DNA from: Aquila chrysaetos chrysaetos
Lineage: Eukaryota; Chordata; Aves; Accipitriformes; Accipitridae
Assembly: GCF_900496995.4 (NCBI RefSeq)
Contig: NC_044014.1
Coordinates: 7,080,001 to 7,144,000 of the forward strand
DNA: 64,000 nucleotides
Direction of reading: 5' to 3'
Below the pieces are notes generated by a model, which did no database searches, had not been told where the DNA came from, and was given only the letters and a program-made list of their open reading frames with translations. The translations under genes were made by a program, and so were the position numbers. Below are positions 13,242-26,500 of this stretch, in pieces. Within the stretch, counting starts at the first letter, position 1. Every line of letters begins with the position of its first letter.

Positions 13242-13538
13242 AGATTGGCTTTAATATATAAATGTGTGCTCTGATTGAAGTGAATTCTGAATGTATCAAC
13301 AAATTCAGTTGGTATATGTGATCGAATCGTCAATTTATGATGGTTTACGTACCAGATGTGGTGTACAGCGCTGTGGTCTGTAAAGAGGCAGACTGCAAAA
13401 TGATTTTGCAAGTCCCAGCCCACAGGCAGGTATGTACACATAACAATGCTGTAAATGATATTTGTACCAGAAAGCACTGTAACACAGCGTTTGTCACAAA
13501 CTGTGTTCTGAATGCTTCCTTGTGTGATTGGTTTCATA

Positions 13539-13544
13539 ATTAAA
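13539..13544 (+). terminator. SFXN4: Probable SFXN4 poly(A) signal ATTAAA
   Basis: ATTAAA lies 298 bases after the SFXN4 stop codon and is followed within 25 bases by a T/GT-rich stretch (tttgttctgttgttg), the expected downstream element. This would give a short 3' UTR. No other canonical signal lies between the stop and this site. The assignment is inference. Confidence 0.55.
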
Positions 13545-14519
13545 AGACTATTGAATACAAAAGTTTGTTCTGTTGTTGCTGCAGCTTTTGACATGCTGCT
13601 TTTCAGGACCACAGCTGCTAAAGGCATTAACATCAGTAGTCCTTTGGGTAAAGTCAAGCTGGTTCTTCTCAGAATACTTACTTTGTATGTTTCATTGTAT
13701 TTAGTAGCACTCATTTCAAGGACGAGACATGTGCAAGGTAGCTATTAGACAAAGCAACCCTGATGGCAATATAATACCAGTTAAATTTAGTTGTTTAAGA
13801 AACGTTCAGGAACCGGGTGTCAAACTTGGCTACAAAGTGGCTCCTGGCTTTCTCAACATCCTTGAAGGAGTTGTGAGGCCTGATGCCCGCCTTGAGCTTT
13901 AGAACTTGTTTTTTACATTGAAGCCACTGGGAAGTCCTGTGGCTTTCTGACCTTGTGCTGGACAATGAGGAATCCCCACTTTTGCAGGTTAACAGTGTTT
14001 ATCCAAACAAAACAAAAAAAAGCTGTCTTTTGAGGTGTGGCATAAGGATTAGCCTGTTGATCAGTGCAGTGATAAATTTTGCTGATCATATGAAATTATT
14101 CAGGGGACCAGGGCTGTCTGCGAAGAGCTGCAGAAAGACCTTCCACTACTAGATGTAAAAACAGGTGAAATACCCAATGGATAAGGGAAAAGTAATGAGC
14201 TTGGCAGAGGGGATAATCCAGCTTCATGACTGGCCTGTGAGTCGACTGTTAACACAAGGAGCGGAATTAAGGGTAGTGGCAGATAGCTCAACATGTAGTT
14301 GAATTTTGAAGTTCTTACCAAAGGGCATTATGGATATTAAAAGCTGACATGAATTTAAAAGGAGAATGAGCATTTCCATCAAAGGGAATCCATTGAAGGA
14401 TACTAAATTTATGGAAATTACACCAGCAAAAGAAGATCATAAGCTTTATACTACTGGAAAGTGGAAGGGGTAAACAGCTTATTTGCCTGCTCTCACTCTC
14501 TTCTTGTGTCTACTTTTGG

Positions 14520-14600
14520 CGGCCACTGGGATGTGACATTTGGCTGACTAGATCTTTGGTCTGGCCTAGTACAGCTGCTTTCATATGGTTTGCTGACCTG
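14520..14600 (+). mobile_element. Ancient CR1-type LINE 3' end
   Basis: The stretch 'gactagatctttggtctggc' followed by ctagtacagctgctttcatatgg matches the 3' terminus of old amniote CR1 copies, which carry a 'gactagatggacctttggtc' type motif and end near TTCTTATG. It is strongly diverged, and the upstream part back to about 14,450 may belong to the same copy. Confidence 0.55.
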
Positions 14601-15417
14601 CCACAAAATCAAGAACAGACCTTCTCCTGGGGGAACGAGATAGAACGAAGCTCCACAACTGGTAGGAGACCCTGTGGTTGTGATTGATAACTGTAGGCAG
14701 GGGTCATGGGAGAGATGGCTCTAAGATCACTGAAGATGTTATGTGAGGCACTGCTAAGGCTGTGTGTGACAAGGATAAATATGCACTAAATAACATAATA
14801 ATCACTTTCACAGAAATAATTTTACATGTACAGCCTCCAAAGTCTGCCATAATTTATCTTCCTTAAGAGTGCAATACACAGGTCACTGCTCTCCTGTTGC
14901 TGGAGGATTAGATTTCTTTTCACTGTGTGAGAAAACCAATGATTTCCCCATCCACTCCATCCCTACAGGAAGACAGCAGTAAAGAGGAAAGTAAGGAAAA
15001 ATAGCAGGCCTGGTCTCTTGCAGGAAAACAGTTCCTGCTGTGCTTTTGGCACTGAACAAAAGCAGGAAGTAGGGGGTTGAGTTTAGTTTCTTGTCTGAGT
15101 TCTGCCTTTTTTGAGCCTTCCTCTAACAACTTACTGCAGCAAAGGGTCAAACAAGGAAAGAGGACAGGGGAGTAGCAGCCCACCCTGATGACCTGTAACT
15201 TGAGGGGAGCGTGCTATAAAGCTGTTCCAGGAAGACAGTATGGATGCTGTCTGTAAGTTGCCAAGCCTAAGAATGGCAAACCTCCACTGGAGGACTGTAG
15301 TGAATTTTGAAAGGTAAAAGATCATTTACACCTACTGAACTCAACAGGGATCGCTTAGCCTTGCCTTTGTGGGTCATGTTCTTAAGTACATAGTAAAATC
15401 CCATCGGGGTCAACAAC

Positions 15418-15512
15418 ATAAAAGCAATTGTGCTGCATCAGACCAAAAGTCTGCCTAGCCAAATGTCATCTCCAATGGCAGCCAAAAGGGCAGACAAAAA
15501 GAAAAGGTCACA
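15418..15512 (-). mobile_element. Ancient CR1-type LINE 3' end, antisense
   Basis: The plus strand reads ataaaagcaattgtgctgca then tcagaccaaaagtctgcctagcc. This is the reverse complement of the same old CR1 3' terminus as at 14,520-14,600 (complement: ggctaga...ggtctga). Divergence is high and the outer limits are approximate. Confidence 0.5.
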
Positions 15513-18500
15513 TCAGCCTCAGGTCTCCTGAGCTGGGAGGACACCAGGGAGCAGGAGGCTTGCCCTGCTCTTTTTCCTTAGATACCACAGGGTCAAGGGG
15601 AACAGGCTTACAGTCTCAGCCTGCCTCTCTCAAGGAAGTGTTTGTCTCCTTCCAAATCTTTAATAAAGGTGGCACAGCTAACATCCTACAGTTAAATTCT
15701 CTAAAACCCCATTTCTCTACTAATCCTACTTCAATAACATACCAAAGGCAAACTCAGATGGGGTCTAATTCCACTCTCAGTAAACATTAATTGGCACTGC
15801 AATGAAGACACAGACCTCTCCCCACTCCTTTTTTAAACATAATTTAAGAATGGTTAAAGTAAATGCTAGTTATGTGAACCACAGTGGGAGCAAAGAGAAA
15901 AAACCCAAAACAACCAACAATAGAGCAAAGCCAACAAACTGAAGATAACACATTCGTGAACTTTGAATTGTCATCGTAACTAGACAAGCTATAAATTTTC
16001 TTGCACCATACTTGGATGTTTTAAGCAAATTGATGTCATTACAACTCTGTGAGTAAGGCTTATGGACTAGGTCTGGTAATAGTGTCTGTTATTACAGCTG
16101 CCCATTACCAAACTCTACCAGCTTCTTACTGAATACTTGAGTTGAAGTTTGCCATATTAAACCCAGCCCCCTCAGGGTTATTAAAATACCTCTTTCCCCC
16201 ATTCTCCGAAATGTTTCTATGGCCCTAACCAGAATTTTCCAGAAAAGGAGGGCAGGCATCTGCCATTTAAATTGTCAGCCTGGGTGACTCAGCTGCTTCC
16301 CAAATCAGGGCTGGGAAAATATGTTGCTAAAAAGGCCCCGGCATCCTTGGTCTTGAAATAAAGTCATTATGAGACTAGAACTGCCAGACACCTGGTAGTC
16401 CAAAGGGATGAGATAAGTGAGGGGAACAAGACAGGAACAAGCAGAAAGGCATCACGTTTGAAGGACTTAAGAGGAGCGTCAGCACCTACAGGAAAACCTT
16501 CCCCTTTGTAACTCAGAATACATTAACAACATACCAGCCCAAGGCAGGTCTGTCTCCTGCCCTTAGCACTGGCCAGCAGGTGTGTTAAGTGACAGTGCTT
16601 TAGTGGTGGCACCAGTTTAAGGTGTGGTAAACTACAACAGATGGAAGCTTTCAGCTTCAAGGAAAGCCTGTCTCAGTACAGCACAATACAGTAGCAGTTC
16701 CCTGCCTACCCAGCTTGTCATCTTGAAATTTAGGAATATACAATGAGGCTTCCATATCCCTTTAATGTAGCTTAAAAAAAATTAAAATAAAACCAGCCAC
16801 TCCCATGTTTAGAAATACTGAGATCAAAGCATTTCCTCAGCTGGAGGTTGTGTCCCTGTGTTACTCCCAAGCCTGTAACACAGCCATGCTATTTTTCCCT
16901 GCAGGCCATAGGGGTGGAGGAAGGAAGGATGCAGGTGGGGAGGGAGCCCTGCACTGCAGCTCCTTCTCTGTCAGACAGCAAACAGCAGGCCACGTGCTGC
17001 ACAGTGTCACTTGGGAAGGAGCTGTTGCCCAGTCTTTGGAGTCTCCTCCCGAGTCTCACATCATTTGGCAGCTACAAGGAATGACCTCACCTGACCAAAG
17101 ATCCCTCTGACTCAGACTCCAGCCAGAGAGCTCCCTAGGGAAGGGTGTAAGGCAGTACAAGGCAGCTGTGAACTTCTTACACTGAGCTTTACGGCTTGTT
17201 TTTTATCTAGAAATTTAGCTGCTTCAAACAACATCTCACAACACGCTATTAACAAATCCTCATTAGCCCCTTTTGGTAGCAGTCAGACGTTGAAAGCAGA
17301 AGCAGCCTGTAGTTTTAAGATGGATGCTATCAGATGTCCTGCATCAGTTTTTTCCAGGTTACACAGCATTATAGTGCTCTCAATCAGAACATTCCCCCAC
17401 ATGCTTGCCTGCAGCGGAAACAAGGCAGGCCAGCTTATACCAGGGACTAAAACCCCAGGGATGGCAGCATCAGAAACAACACAGAGTTAGCCTTAAGGGA
17501 CTAGTCTAATTTACTCAGCAAAATCACAACTGAAGGGATTGATCATTTATCCCACTCCCCTTTGCAAGCCTTTGCTGTGTTCACTATCTACCTTCCAGTA
17601 TCTGCAAATGTAGTGCAGATGTTATGCTACAGCTGTCATCACACTAACCGGCTCACATGGGCAGCGAGCGAGGCAGAGTGCACAGGGAGTACCTTTTGCC
17701 TCAACTGAGGAAGGAGCAGTGCTACTATTTTCATTTGAATTCAAGGCTTTCAATTATTCTACGTGCTGCATGACTTTGGGAGGCATGTCTCTTAGCAGGT
17801 CGACAGGAACCATCATTCACCATTTCATATTTATCATAGAACAGAAAGGCAGCAAGATGAGAAGGTATGAATGAAAATTCCATTTTACACGGTCTTTGCT
17901 TCTAGGAGGAAGAAGAAAAGGATGTCATCTGACTTTGCAAAACCAGCAACTGTACACACAGTCTGCTTGTATGCATCCTGGGGAAAGGGAAGTGAGAAAT
18001 AAGCAGAAATCTTTCCCTGTCCTGACCTTCCAGATTTTTCTATTTTATTCTAAACCATTTTGAGAGGAAACAGTGTCAAAAGTCAGTAAGAAAATGCAAG
18101 AACATTAGGACAGTCTTTTGAAGGTACTGAAGCCGAGGGAGGCCAATACATCTTTCTCAGCACTGACAAAAAAATCAGCACAGATGACAAAACTGTTTGA
18201 ATGTGTAGTAGTACATTTCTGACCTAAACATCAAGCTGTAGCTTAATCCCAGTATTGCAAAACTAAGAGCTAAGGCCTGTGACTCAGTGGTCACAACTAC
18301 TGAAGAATAAATTTACATAAATTAAAGGGTAGACTATTCAGGATTTTTAATAGACATAAGCATGCTATGACTCCAGTTCCTTAAGTGCAAAATTATATTT
18401 GTTTTGCACAAATGTCAGAATACAAGATCTAACACAACACCAAGATTTTCAACTTAAACATTTCCAAAACAGAAAGCAAAGTAAGCATTCAATATTTAGT

Positions 18501-18880
18501 TTGTAACTGAGCTTCTCTGCTTTTTGTGGTTGTCTCTAACACCCATACTACCTTAATGATACACCTTAAGGCTTTTTGTTAATAAGAAACTATGTGAATT
18601 TCTTCACAGTTACCATGTGGTGTTAAGACAGCTGACTGAAAGCATGTTCAGATTTTTCTTGGTGAAAGACTACAGTTTCAGTGGACTTTAAAGTAGGTCC
18701 TGAATGGAATTTTCAGCATAATTTTGTAGTTCTGCTATTCCAACTGTTGTGGAAGTCCCAAAACAGAAGCAGCAATACTAAAGAACCATTAAGAAAAAAC
18801 AGTAATGGGCAAGTGGGCAAAAAAAGCCACAGAGCACTTACAGATAAATGAAGGCAATTGCAGTATTTTTCTCAGAAGTT

Positions 18881-18905
18881 AAAAAAAAAAAAAAAAAAAA
18901 AAAAA
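18881..18905. repeat. Poly(A) tract, 25 bases
   Basis: An uninterrupted run of 25 A in the intergenic region. No clear retrocopy body is recognised upstream and no target duplication was found, so it is listed as a simple homopolymer. Confidence 0.9.
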
Positions 18906-20490
18906 GCCCACTCTTCTGTGTTCAGAACTTAAATTGCAGAGTTAAGTATTTAGAATTTTACACCCCTGAAAATAGGGGATTGTTCTGAAACACTTTCATT
19001 TACTGACTGTAATAACTAGCCATTTTATACGTAGATGCCACATTCCTTATCCACATTCTAAAATAGACTTCCTTAACATATGATACATAGCAAAAGGACA
19101 ACCCTTTTTCAAACCAATATTGCTTGCACATGGTTATTGATAAGCTCTACCAGTTCAGAATAGCAAACATCCAATTATTTAACAGTATAAATATTGATTA
19201 CTAAAGTTTTAATCATACGTATAAAATCTCTATGTAAAACCACATGCTACATACACCCTATCTGTACAAAGGCCTGGAAAAAGGTTATTTTTTTCTTATA
19301 ACAAAGTGCTACTGCAGAATTGACTGATTTGTCATGGACATTTCTGAAGAAATACAGATCATTTGGCTCAGCATATTTCCCTACAAAGAATCCAAGTTCT
19401 TCTCAGAAGATTACAAAGCAGTTAGTTTCAGGCTGCTCAATGAAAAAACAAACAAACAAAAAAACCTCTTGAGTTATGGCTATGCAACCAAACAAGTAGG
19501 CAAATTTTAATTTTCTCTAAACTATTTCCCAGTTTTCACTATTACTTCAGAAGTTTCCATCTACATTTAGTCTACACAGAGCACCATCAGATAGTACCTG
19601 TGTTACAGCTCAAGCAGTTTAAGAGGTTGATGCTCTACCAGTGGTACCTGGCCATTTGAACACTTCTAGTCCCACTAGGCTTTAACTCATCTGATTTTCT
19701 GTCAAATGGATCAGGAATGAATGGCCAAGTATCTCCTCAGCTGAGAAACCTAACAACTTCTTAAATGACTCCAGCTGTAAAGCAGCACTTGTCTGTGATC
19801 CCCCTAAGAAGCTCCATTTTAAATATAGTAATCCTGTCCTCTTTTTCCCCTCCATCAGAGGCATGGGACAGAGTGAAAGGGGGAAAGATTGCTAAGGCAA
19901 GAGTCCAAAAGAGGTGCTCAACTCCCACTTGAGCTTTAAAATACCTCTTCCTTTATATACTAAGGCTACCACGTCAGACCTTCCCAGACATCCTTTTTAA
20001 CACCTAGACACTTTCAAGTAGGAAGAAGAGAACTTGTCCATTTATTTGGGATTTCCAGGTATCGGGCAGTCCAGAGCAAGAGCAGTATCTTACAGGCCGA
20101 CATACCTGAAAGCCCAGAACACGCACTCAGACCAACTGCGTGTTCAGTGCATCCCTGTGCAGAGACTAGCACATCCAAACCGCGCTGGTTTTAGACCATG
20201 TGTGCTGCAGCCCACGTTCCAGACTTCAGGAAGACATATCAGAGCAAGAACAGAGCTGTCCGACATCTGGAACCTGCAGGACAAACGGCCACTATAATAA
20301 TGTCTGGCACAGCCTGGTACTTGTATATGCACCCACATTGTGATATGAAATACAGGAGCCATACATACAAAGTTATAGTTGTGGAAGATAATGACACCAG
20401 GAATGTTCTCAAATATGCCTCCATATGTTCCGCGTCAAGCTCCAATATTCTGCATTACATCACGGTAAATATGACATTCACTCTTATACC

Positions 20491-20496
20491 TTTAAT
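20491..20496 (-). terminator. DENND10: Candidate DENND10 poly(A) signal (ATTAAA on minus strand)
   Basis: Read on the minus strand, ATTAAA lies about 90 bases past the DENND10 stop codon. A canonical AATAAA (complement of 20041-20046) lies about 540 bases past the stop and is an equally plausible site. Sequence alone does not decide between them; 3'-end reads would. Confidence 0.35.
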
Positions 20497-20583
20497 TTTT
20501 CCATATAAAATACCAAGTATTCCTATCTGTATGGCAAAGACAGTATTTTTGAGTTGGTCCGTTAACACTGCAGTGCATCAAAA

Positions 20584-23500
20584 TCAGATTTTGAGCATTT
20601 GTTCAGCAGCTGCTAAATGAAAAAGAAAGTTTTCTGTAGCTGGTGGAAATCGCTTTTGTTTCAGGGCCTCAGAATTAAGGGTTGGTTTTTCATTGCCATC
20701 AGAAACTTCAGTAAGTGAGGCTAAAGTAGCCAAGATTTCTTTTGTCTTCAGAGAAATATCCTTCAGGAACAGAAAAACAAGCAACCATGAATATAGTATT
20801 AGGTATTAAAATGTTTTAACATACACTTAATAAAAAAAAAATCAATACAGAACAAAAATAAAATAATGATAAATAAATAGTTAACTTTAAATAAAGACCC
20901 CAATTATTTTAAGGCAAACTTGCAACAGCTCTTCAGCCTGCTCTTGGGTGATGTTGAAGAAAGGGAGCATAGCCACTCCACATGCTCCTCTCACTGGCCT
21001 GAGTGAGCTCTTTTGACTGAGGCACTCAGCTGTGAAATATCTAATAATCTATTAGATAGGGGAGGAAGTGAAAAAACCCATCATCTTAAAAAAAATAATC
21101 AGGCTTTACAGCTGAGAAGCCTTATCTCAGTAGGACTCTTTGAAAGGTATTGACAATACTATTGACAAGGTATTGAGCAAAATACATGCTTTGTAGACTA
21201 AAACTGGGAAACTAATTTTACTGGAAGTCTTACAATCAATAAAACTTCTGACATTTCTTCAGCAATGTGGTTACCCAAGAGATAATATAAACCAAGTATG
21301 TCATCCTTAAAAACCTATATGAAGAATAAAAATGCTCATTTGTAAAGAAGCAGAGGGTAGAAGAGAGTGACTGATTCTCAGGGACAATCTTCCTCCTACT
21401 CCTCCCCGTCCGCCAAGATTTAGCAATAGAAGTAATTTAACTAGATTTAAAAATAAAAATGAAAATAAAATATTAACCTTAATGACTTGGCTGTCTGATT
21501 TATCTGGATCTTCTGCAGATTGAACAATTAGTTGTCCAATTTCTTTGTGAAGTTTTCCCATTGTCATTGCCTCTGAGTAAGAAAAAAACCCAAAACACAA
21601 AAGCACACGTTCACATAAAATGACCATTTCTGTGACATCTAGAAATACATATGAGTAACAAGCCAAAACAAGGAGTCCTCTTCATGACTGCCATTTGAAA
21701 TCTATCAGTAAAGGCAGTAATCTGACATATCAACAGGCAAATTATCTACCTCTGAAGAGGCCATAAGCAGATGACAAGGAGCAGCAAGATGACAAGCAAC
21801 ATACAAGCTTTCCTTTCAAAGAGCCCCCAGTCTCCAAGTATTTAGTGCAATGTTTTTCTAAAGACTCATGTGATATCTCTGCATTCAGCTGAATGTCTCT
21901 TCCATGTAATTGTCTAACATGGATGTTTTGAAATCTTAGTTGTACTTTTGTTGGAAGACAAAGCATGTCTTTCCAAATTCCAACTTTCACCAGTCTTCCA
22001 GGGTCTCAATAAAACTGGAAGACAGAAGTTTGCATACTGACTTTTCAGAACCTGGATGGAAGAAGGATCAAGATTGCTTGACCTACAGCAAGGTTCACCA
22101 ATTACTATCAACTCTGAAATAAATGGCCTCTAAATCCAAAATATGAAAAGCAACCAACCTTTTACTACAGGGGAAATAGTGATCTCACTATCTGCCAAAT
22201 TCACATACACATCGTAGAGGTCTGGTCTACTGTTCACTTCAGAATCTGTAAATCCAGCAATGTAACCTAGAGAGCAGAATTTTGGAAAGATTAGGATCTT
22301 CATAAACAAAACCAAAACAAAACCAAGATATTGTAGAAAAATCACAGTCCTAAAGTCTGTTCTAAGAGTATTTGACACAATACTTATTGAACCCATGAGG
22401 TTGCCTTCTTGATATTATGAGTCATTTAACAAGCGTGTCCAGCAGAATGCTTCACTTCTGAGGAGCTTAAAAATCAACTTCTAAAATGCCTTGAACATGA
22501 ATGAACCCCTATCACTCCATGCAATATAAAAAGGTTACCCATTTGAAATTTTAAACTCTCTTCCCAACTTGCTACTAAAATTATTCATTTGCAAATGAAA
22601 AAGCCACTGAGCTACTTCTTTAAAAGAATCTCCACTCCGGAGCTGCTAGTCACGAAGTCAGTATTAGATTGGAACAGAGGAATAAAACCAGCAGATTTTC
22701 TTATTTGTAGTATGCCAGGTGAGCAAACTTGGAGCAGCTTTTCTCTGTGGAAGATGTTTAGTGAGCTGAAACAAGCCCTGTTGGTAATGCAGTAGAAATA
22801 TTAAGATGAGTAGTCTTCTTGCTCATTATTCTGTATAGAGAAGCCTTTTAATTGCCACATTATGCGTCATGCTAACCTTTGCATAAACCAAGGGCCTCTT
22901 CCTGGATTATGCGTTAAGTACTACGCATACACAGCAATGTGTCACACAGATCAAACTCCTACATAGCTGGTAAAGTCTACCTGTGATTAGGAGCCAGAGA
23001 CTTCACTGGCAGCAGTCAGCATAAAAATTTGGAACTGAAAAAAAAGAAAAAATCCTAAAAATTCAGTTACTAGCTATGTGTAGAAGTCGGAAAAAAAGGT
23101 ACCTTATCTAAAGTGAGCTGCTTTTGTATAACAGTAAGACTTTCAACCCCTCTGATCACAACATCAAAAAAGTCTCAAAGCTGCTTTGCATCTGTGATTA
23201 GGGGTAGACTGCTGCGGATCCACCTAGAAACACCAGATTAACTAGTTATCTTCTAAACACACTTGTTTAGTTGATTTGCCTTTTCTAAAGGAAATGATGC
23301 TGTTTGAACAATAGCATTAATAGCAAAGTAATTGTTTTTTCCTCCCAAAGAGCACTGGTGCAAGACCTTGCAATAGAAACTGAAATTAAATTTTCTTTAT
23401 ATTTTTGATTAATAAATTATCACTACCTGTGCAGGCTTTTAAGGCTTCCACTTCCTCCTCATTTAGATGTACATATGAATGAAGAATTGACCAGTCTTGT

Positions 23501-26500
23501 CGATGCCACACTAAAGCAGGCAAAGTCCTAGGGAAATTAGATTGGTATTTGACACACTGTAGATTTTTACTTACACTGATTAAAGTTTCACAGTGTGAAA
23601 TGCATGTCATAAGAAAGAACTAGTATGACTAGGTCTCATTTGGCATGCATATACATGAACTACAGAGATTTCTACTAGCAGTGCAAGCAGAGTTTATCAC
23701 TCACTCTACAGTTAAATTTCTCTAAGTTTACGAATGCATGGCTAAAGCCTTAAGAGGGATTTAGCAGGATTTCAATAAACAGGTTTAAAAAAGATTTTTT
23801 TCCCTAAAATATCGGCATTTCTCTCAGTGAAGGTTCAAAATTTGTTGGACTTTTGGGGGTTAGTGGGGAGGTAGGGATTGACAAAGTACCTGGTAAACTC
23901 CTGGATAGCTTCTATTCTAGGATGGTACACTACAATTCTCTTCTTTAACATCAGTGCCGTATACAAGATAACTGTTTCCATTCCAAACTGAGATACTATA
24001 TCTAGAAAAGCAGGGAAAATTATTTTATAGAAGATATCCATGCTAATATTACCATTTGTTTTTTGAAGAAGCTTAATAGTAACAGCACAAATAATACTGT
24101 TAACACTATTTACTTGAAGTACACATGAAAACTGGATTGTATTTTATATTGTACAACAGAGATCAGAATAGAGACTTCTGGTATTAATTAACCTTTGATG
24201 GAACCAGCAAGATAAGCCTTCCGAGCATCAAAATCCTTGCTGAGGAAAGATCCATTTTCTTCGCTTTGGCAGATCCCCTTTGTAAGGACTGCAATATAGC
24301 TCTCCATCATTTTAACTGGACTTCCATGCTTCAAGTAGATTCTGTGTGAAAAGAAGAGAGTCTGGTATTTTGACTGAAAACAGTACCAGCAGACATATAA
24401 AAAAAAAAAAAAAATCACAGTATCACAAATAGCAATATTATTGGCAAGAATTCTTATTTTGGACACCTGGTTAAGGTTTTAAATACTAAACTAGAAGTCT
24501 TTCAACATACACACAGAAACATGTCTTTTAGGATAAAAAAAAACCCTACCTTGTTTTTTTTTGTTTTTTGGGGTTTTTTTTGTGGGTTTTTTGGGGTTTT
24601 TTTGGGGGTTTTTTTTGAGTTTCCTATTTTATGAAAAAACAACATTTATCAATATGGAAACATAGCACAAAGGTGTAAGAAGGTATCCAGACTAAAGAGT
24701 CTTTGCAGACTTGGAATGTACCTGCTTTATGAAAAGGCAACTACTACAGTAACTCCTGTTATTACATGCAGACCATGTGACTAGTTAGTTTTTCATTTTT
24801 TTTCCCGGAGTATCATTAGACATTCTTCCGGACTCTTTGTTAAATGATGAAAGAAAAATATAAACATATGTCCTTGATACTCATAAACAAACAAACAAAC
24901 AAAAAAACCCACAGCACAAAACCACCACACACCAACAAAACCCATGCACTTTTAGCTGTCTTCGAGACAGCAGAGAGACACCATAACTTATTTTACAGGT
25001 TAAGGTACTTCAGGAATAGCACTGAAGCTCTCAACTATCTGTTTTCCATACTAGCTAGAGTACAGAGCTATGTCACATTTGAAACTCAATTATCATGTTT
25101 AGAGGAATTCATTCTGGATTTGAAAACAAATATTAGCTGATAAATCAGCATTAATGTGATCCACAGCGAACCTAAATATTTCATGTATCAGTGAAAAAGA
25201 ACAACCTCAGTTTTTCAGTACCCTGCAGAACTAGGAAGCCTGACAGCATTCCCAAGTCTGTTATACAATAACCTCACAACTGCATCCAATTAGATGCAAA
25301 ATCTCAGGGAATACTCTTGGTATCAAGAACCGGGACCCAACTAATTTGGGAACTGAAGGAAAAGCAAAGAAAGATGCAGAGAGATGATGATAATGGGGAT
25401 GTGGAGGAAAGTGAGTAAACGGGACAAGGGAAGCAGAAGATGGCAGTCTGGTTGGAAAAAGGGAGAAGACTGAGCCGCAGACCTCGAGAGGCAGAGGGCT
25501 CTTGTTTTCCCAGAGGAAAAGCAAGAACGTCCCTGCATGCTGTGCTTAGTTCTGAGGAGCTGCAAGAAGCATCTGTAATAGAGATGTTGTGGAGGGACGC
25601 AAGTTGTCCACCATACACATGGTGACCTTGACTACACAGCACTGATCTCTTCCCAAATGTTTATACTTTTTAAAAGTATGTTCTCAGAGAAAATGAGTGT
25701 GTGTCTGGAGAAGACACATTAAAACCTACTGGGCATCTGACATTCACCCAACACCTATCGCATGAACTCAAGGTTAGCTCAAATCAAGGATTTACATAAT
25801 CTGATTCACAGTTTGTAGGACTGAATTTCCAGCAGATTTTTAGACCAAATGCAAACACAACACAATGAAATTTAATCTTTTGCCTTGGCAAGATCTAAAC
25901 ATGCACACAGCAGTACCTCAAATGAGCTTTTATACAGACCTACACAGTATCCTAGTGAAGGCTGCATATTTCTCTGGGTTGAAGTCTTTGGCCATCAGAA
26001 CAATGGAGAAATGGGTCACCTGGGGAAGACACATGGACAGAAAAATACACAACTTATTTAATGACACCATATGAACAGTCTTCTTCACGTTATTGAACTT
26101 ACTGCAGTACTCTGACAAGGTGTTTCAATTAAAAAAGTGAGTGGTAGCAGCAGATCCAAGTTACTAACTGCAGAAAAGCCCTGGTTAACGGATTTCTGCT
26201 GTGACTCATTTCCATTGAGTCAGCTTTAGTACATACTATCTTTTGCTTAATCTACTCTTACAGAGTTGCTTTCCTTTAATCTCATGAGATTATTTTAAAA
26301 GAGAAAAAGGCATTTTTCTTCCCCACAGCAGGTAGGAAACTTCCAGAATTTGTTGCCCAAGGAGGCTGTGGAAGCAGACAGCATCAACATATTCAGAAGG
26401 AGACTGGAAAAAAACTAATGGATAGCAGGCCCACAAACAGAAATACTCTTTAACTTCCGTAATCGAGTGATTGTGAGCTGGGACAGTATGAGGCTAAAAG

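Larger units (their letters stand above)
13545..20583. other. Intergenic interval between convergent SFXN4 and DENND10
   Basis: About 7 kb with no exon set that I can support. It holds degraded CR1 fragments (14520-14600 and 15418-15512), a 25-base poly(A) tract (18881-18905), A-rich low-complexity patches and a short coding-like antisense segment at 13809-13901 (see findings). The DENND10 3' UTR must occupy part of the right side. The open frames here are short and lack conserved-looking content. Confidence 0.6.

Noticed and set aside
24880-24960. Repeated AAAC units that might be a short array
   Set aside because: This is a simple (AAAC)n/AC-rich low-complexity tract without spacers or repeat-unit structure, not a CRISPR or other array.
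25261-25642. Overlapping frames on both strands at a purine-rich stretch of DENND10 intron 3
   Set aside because: A purine-rich strand lacks stops by composition. Nothing here matches DENND10 or another known protein.
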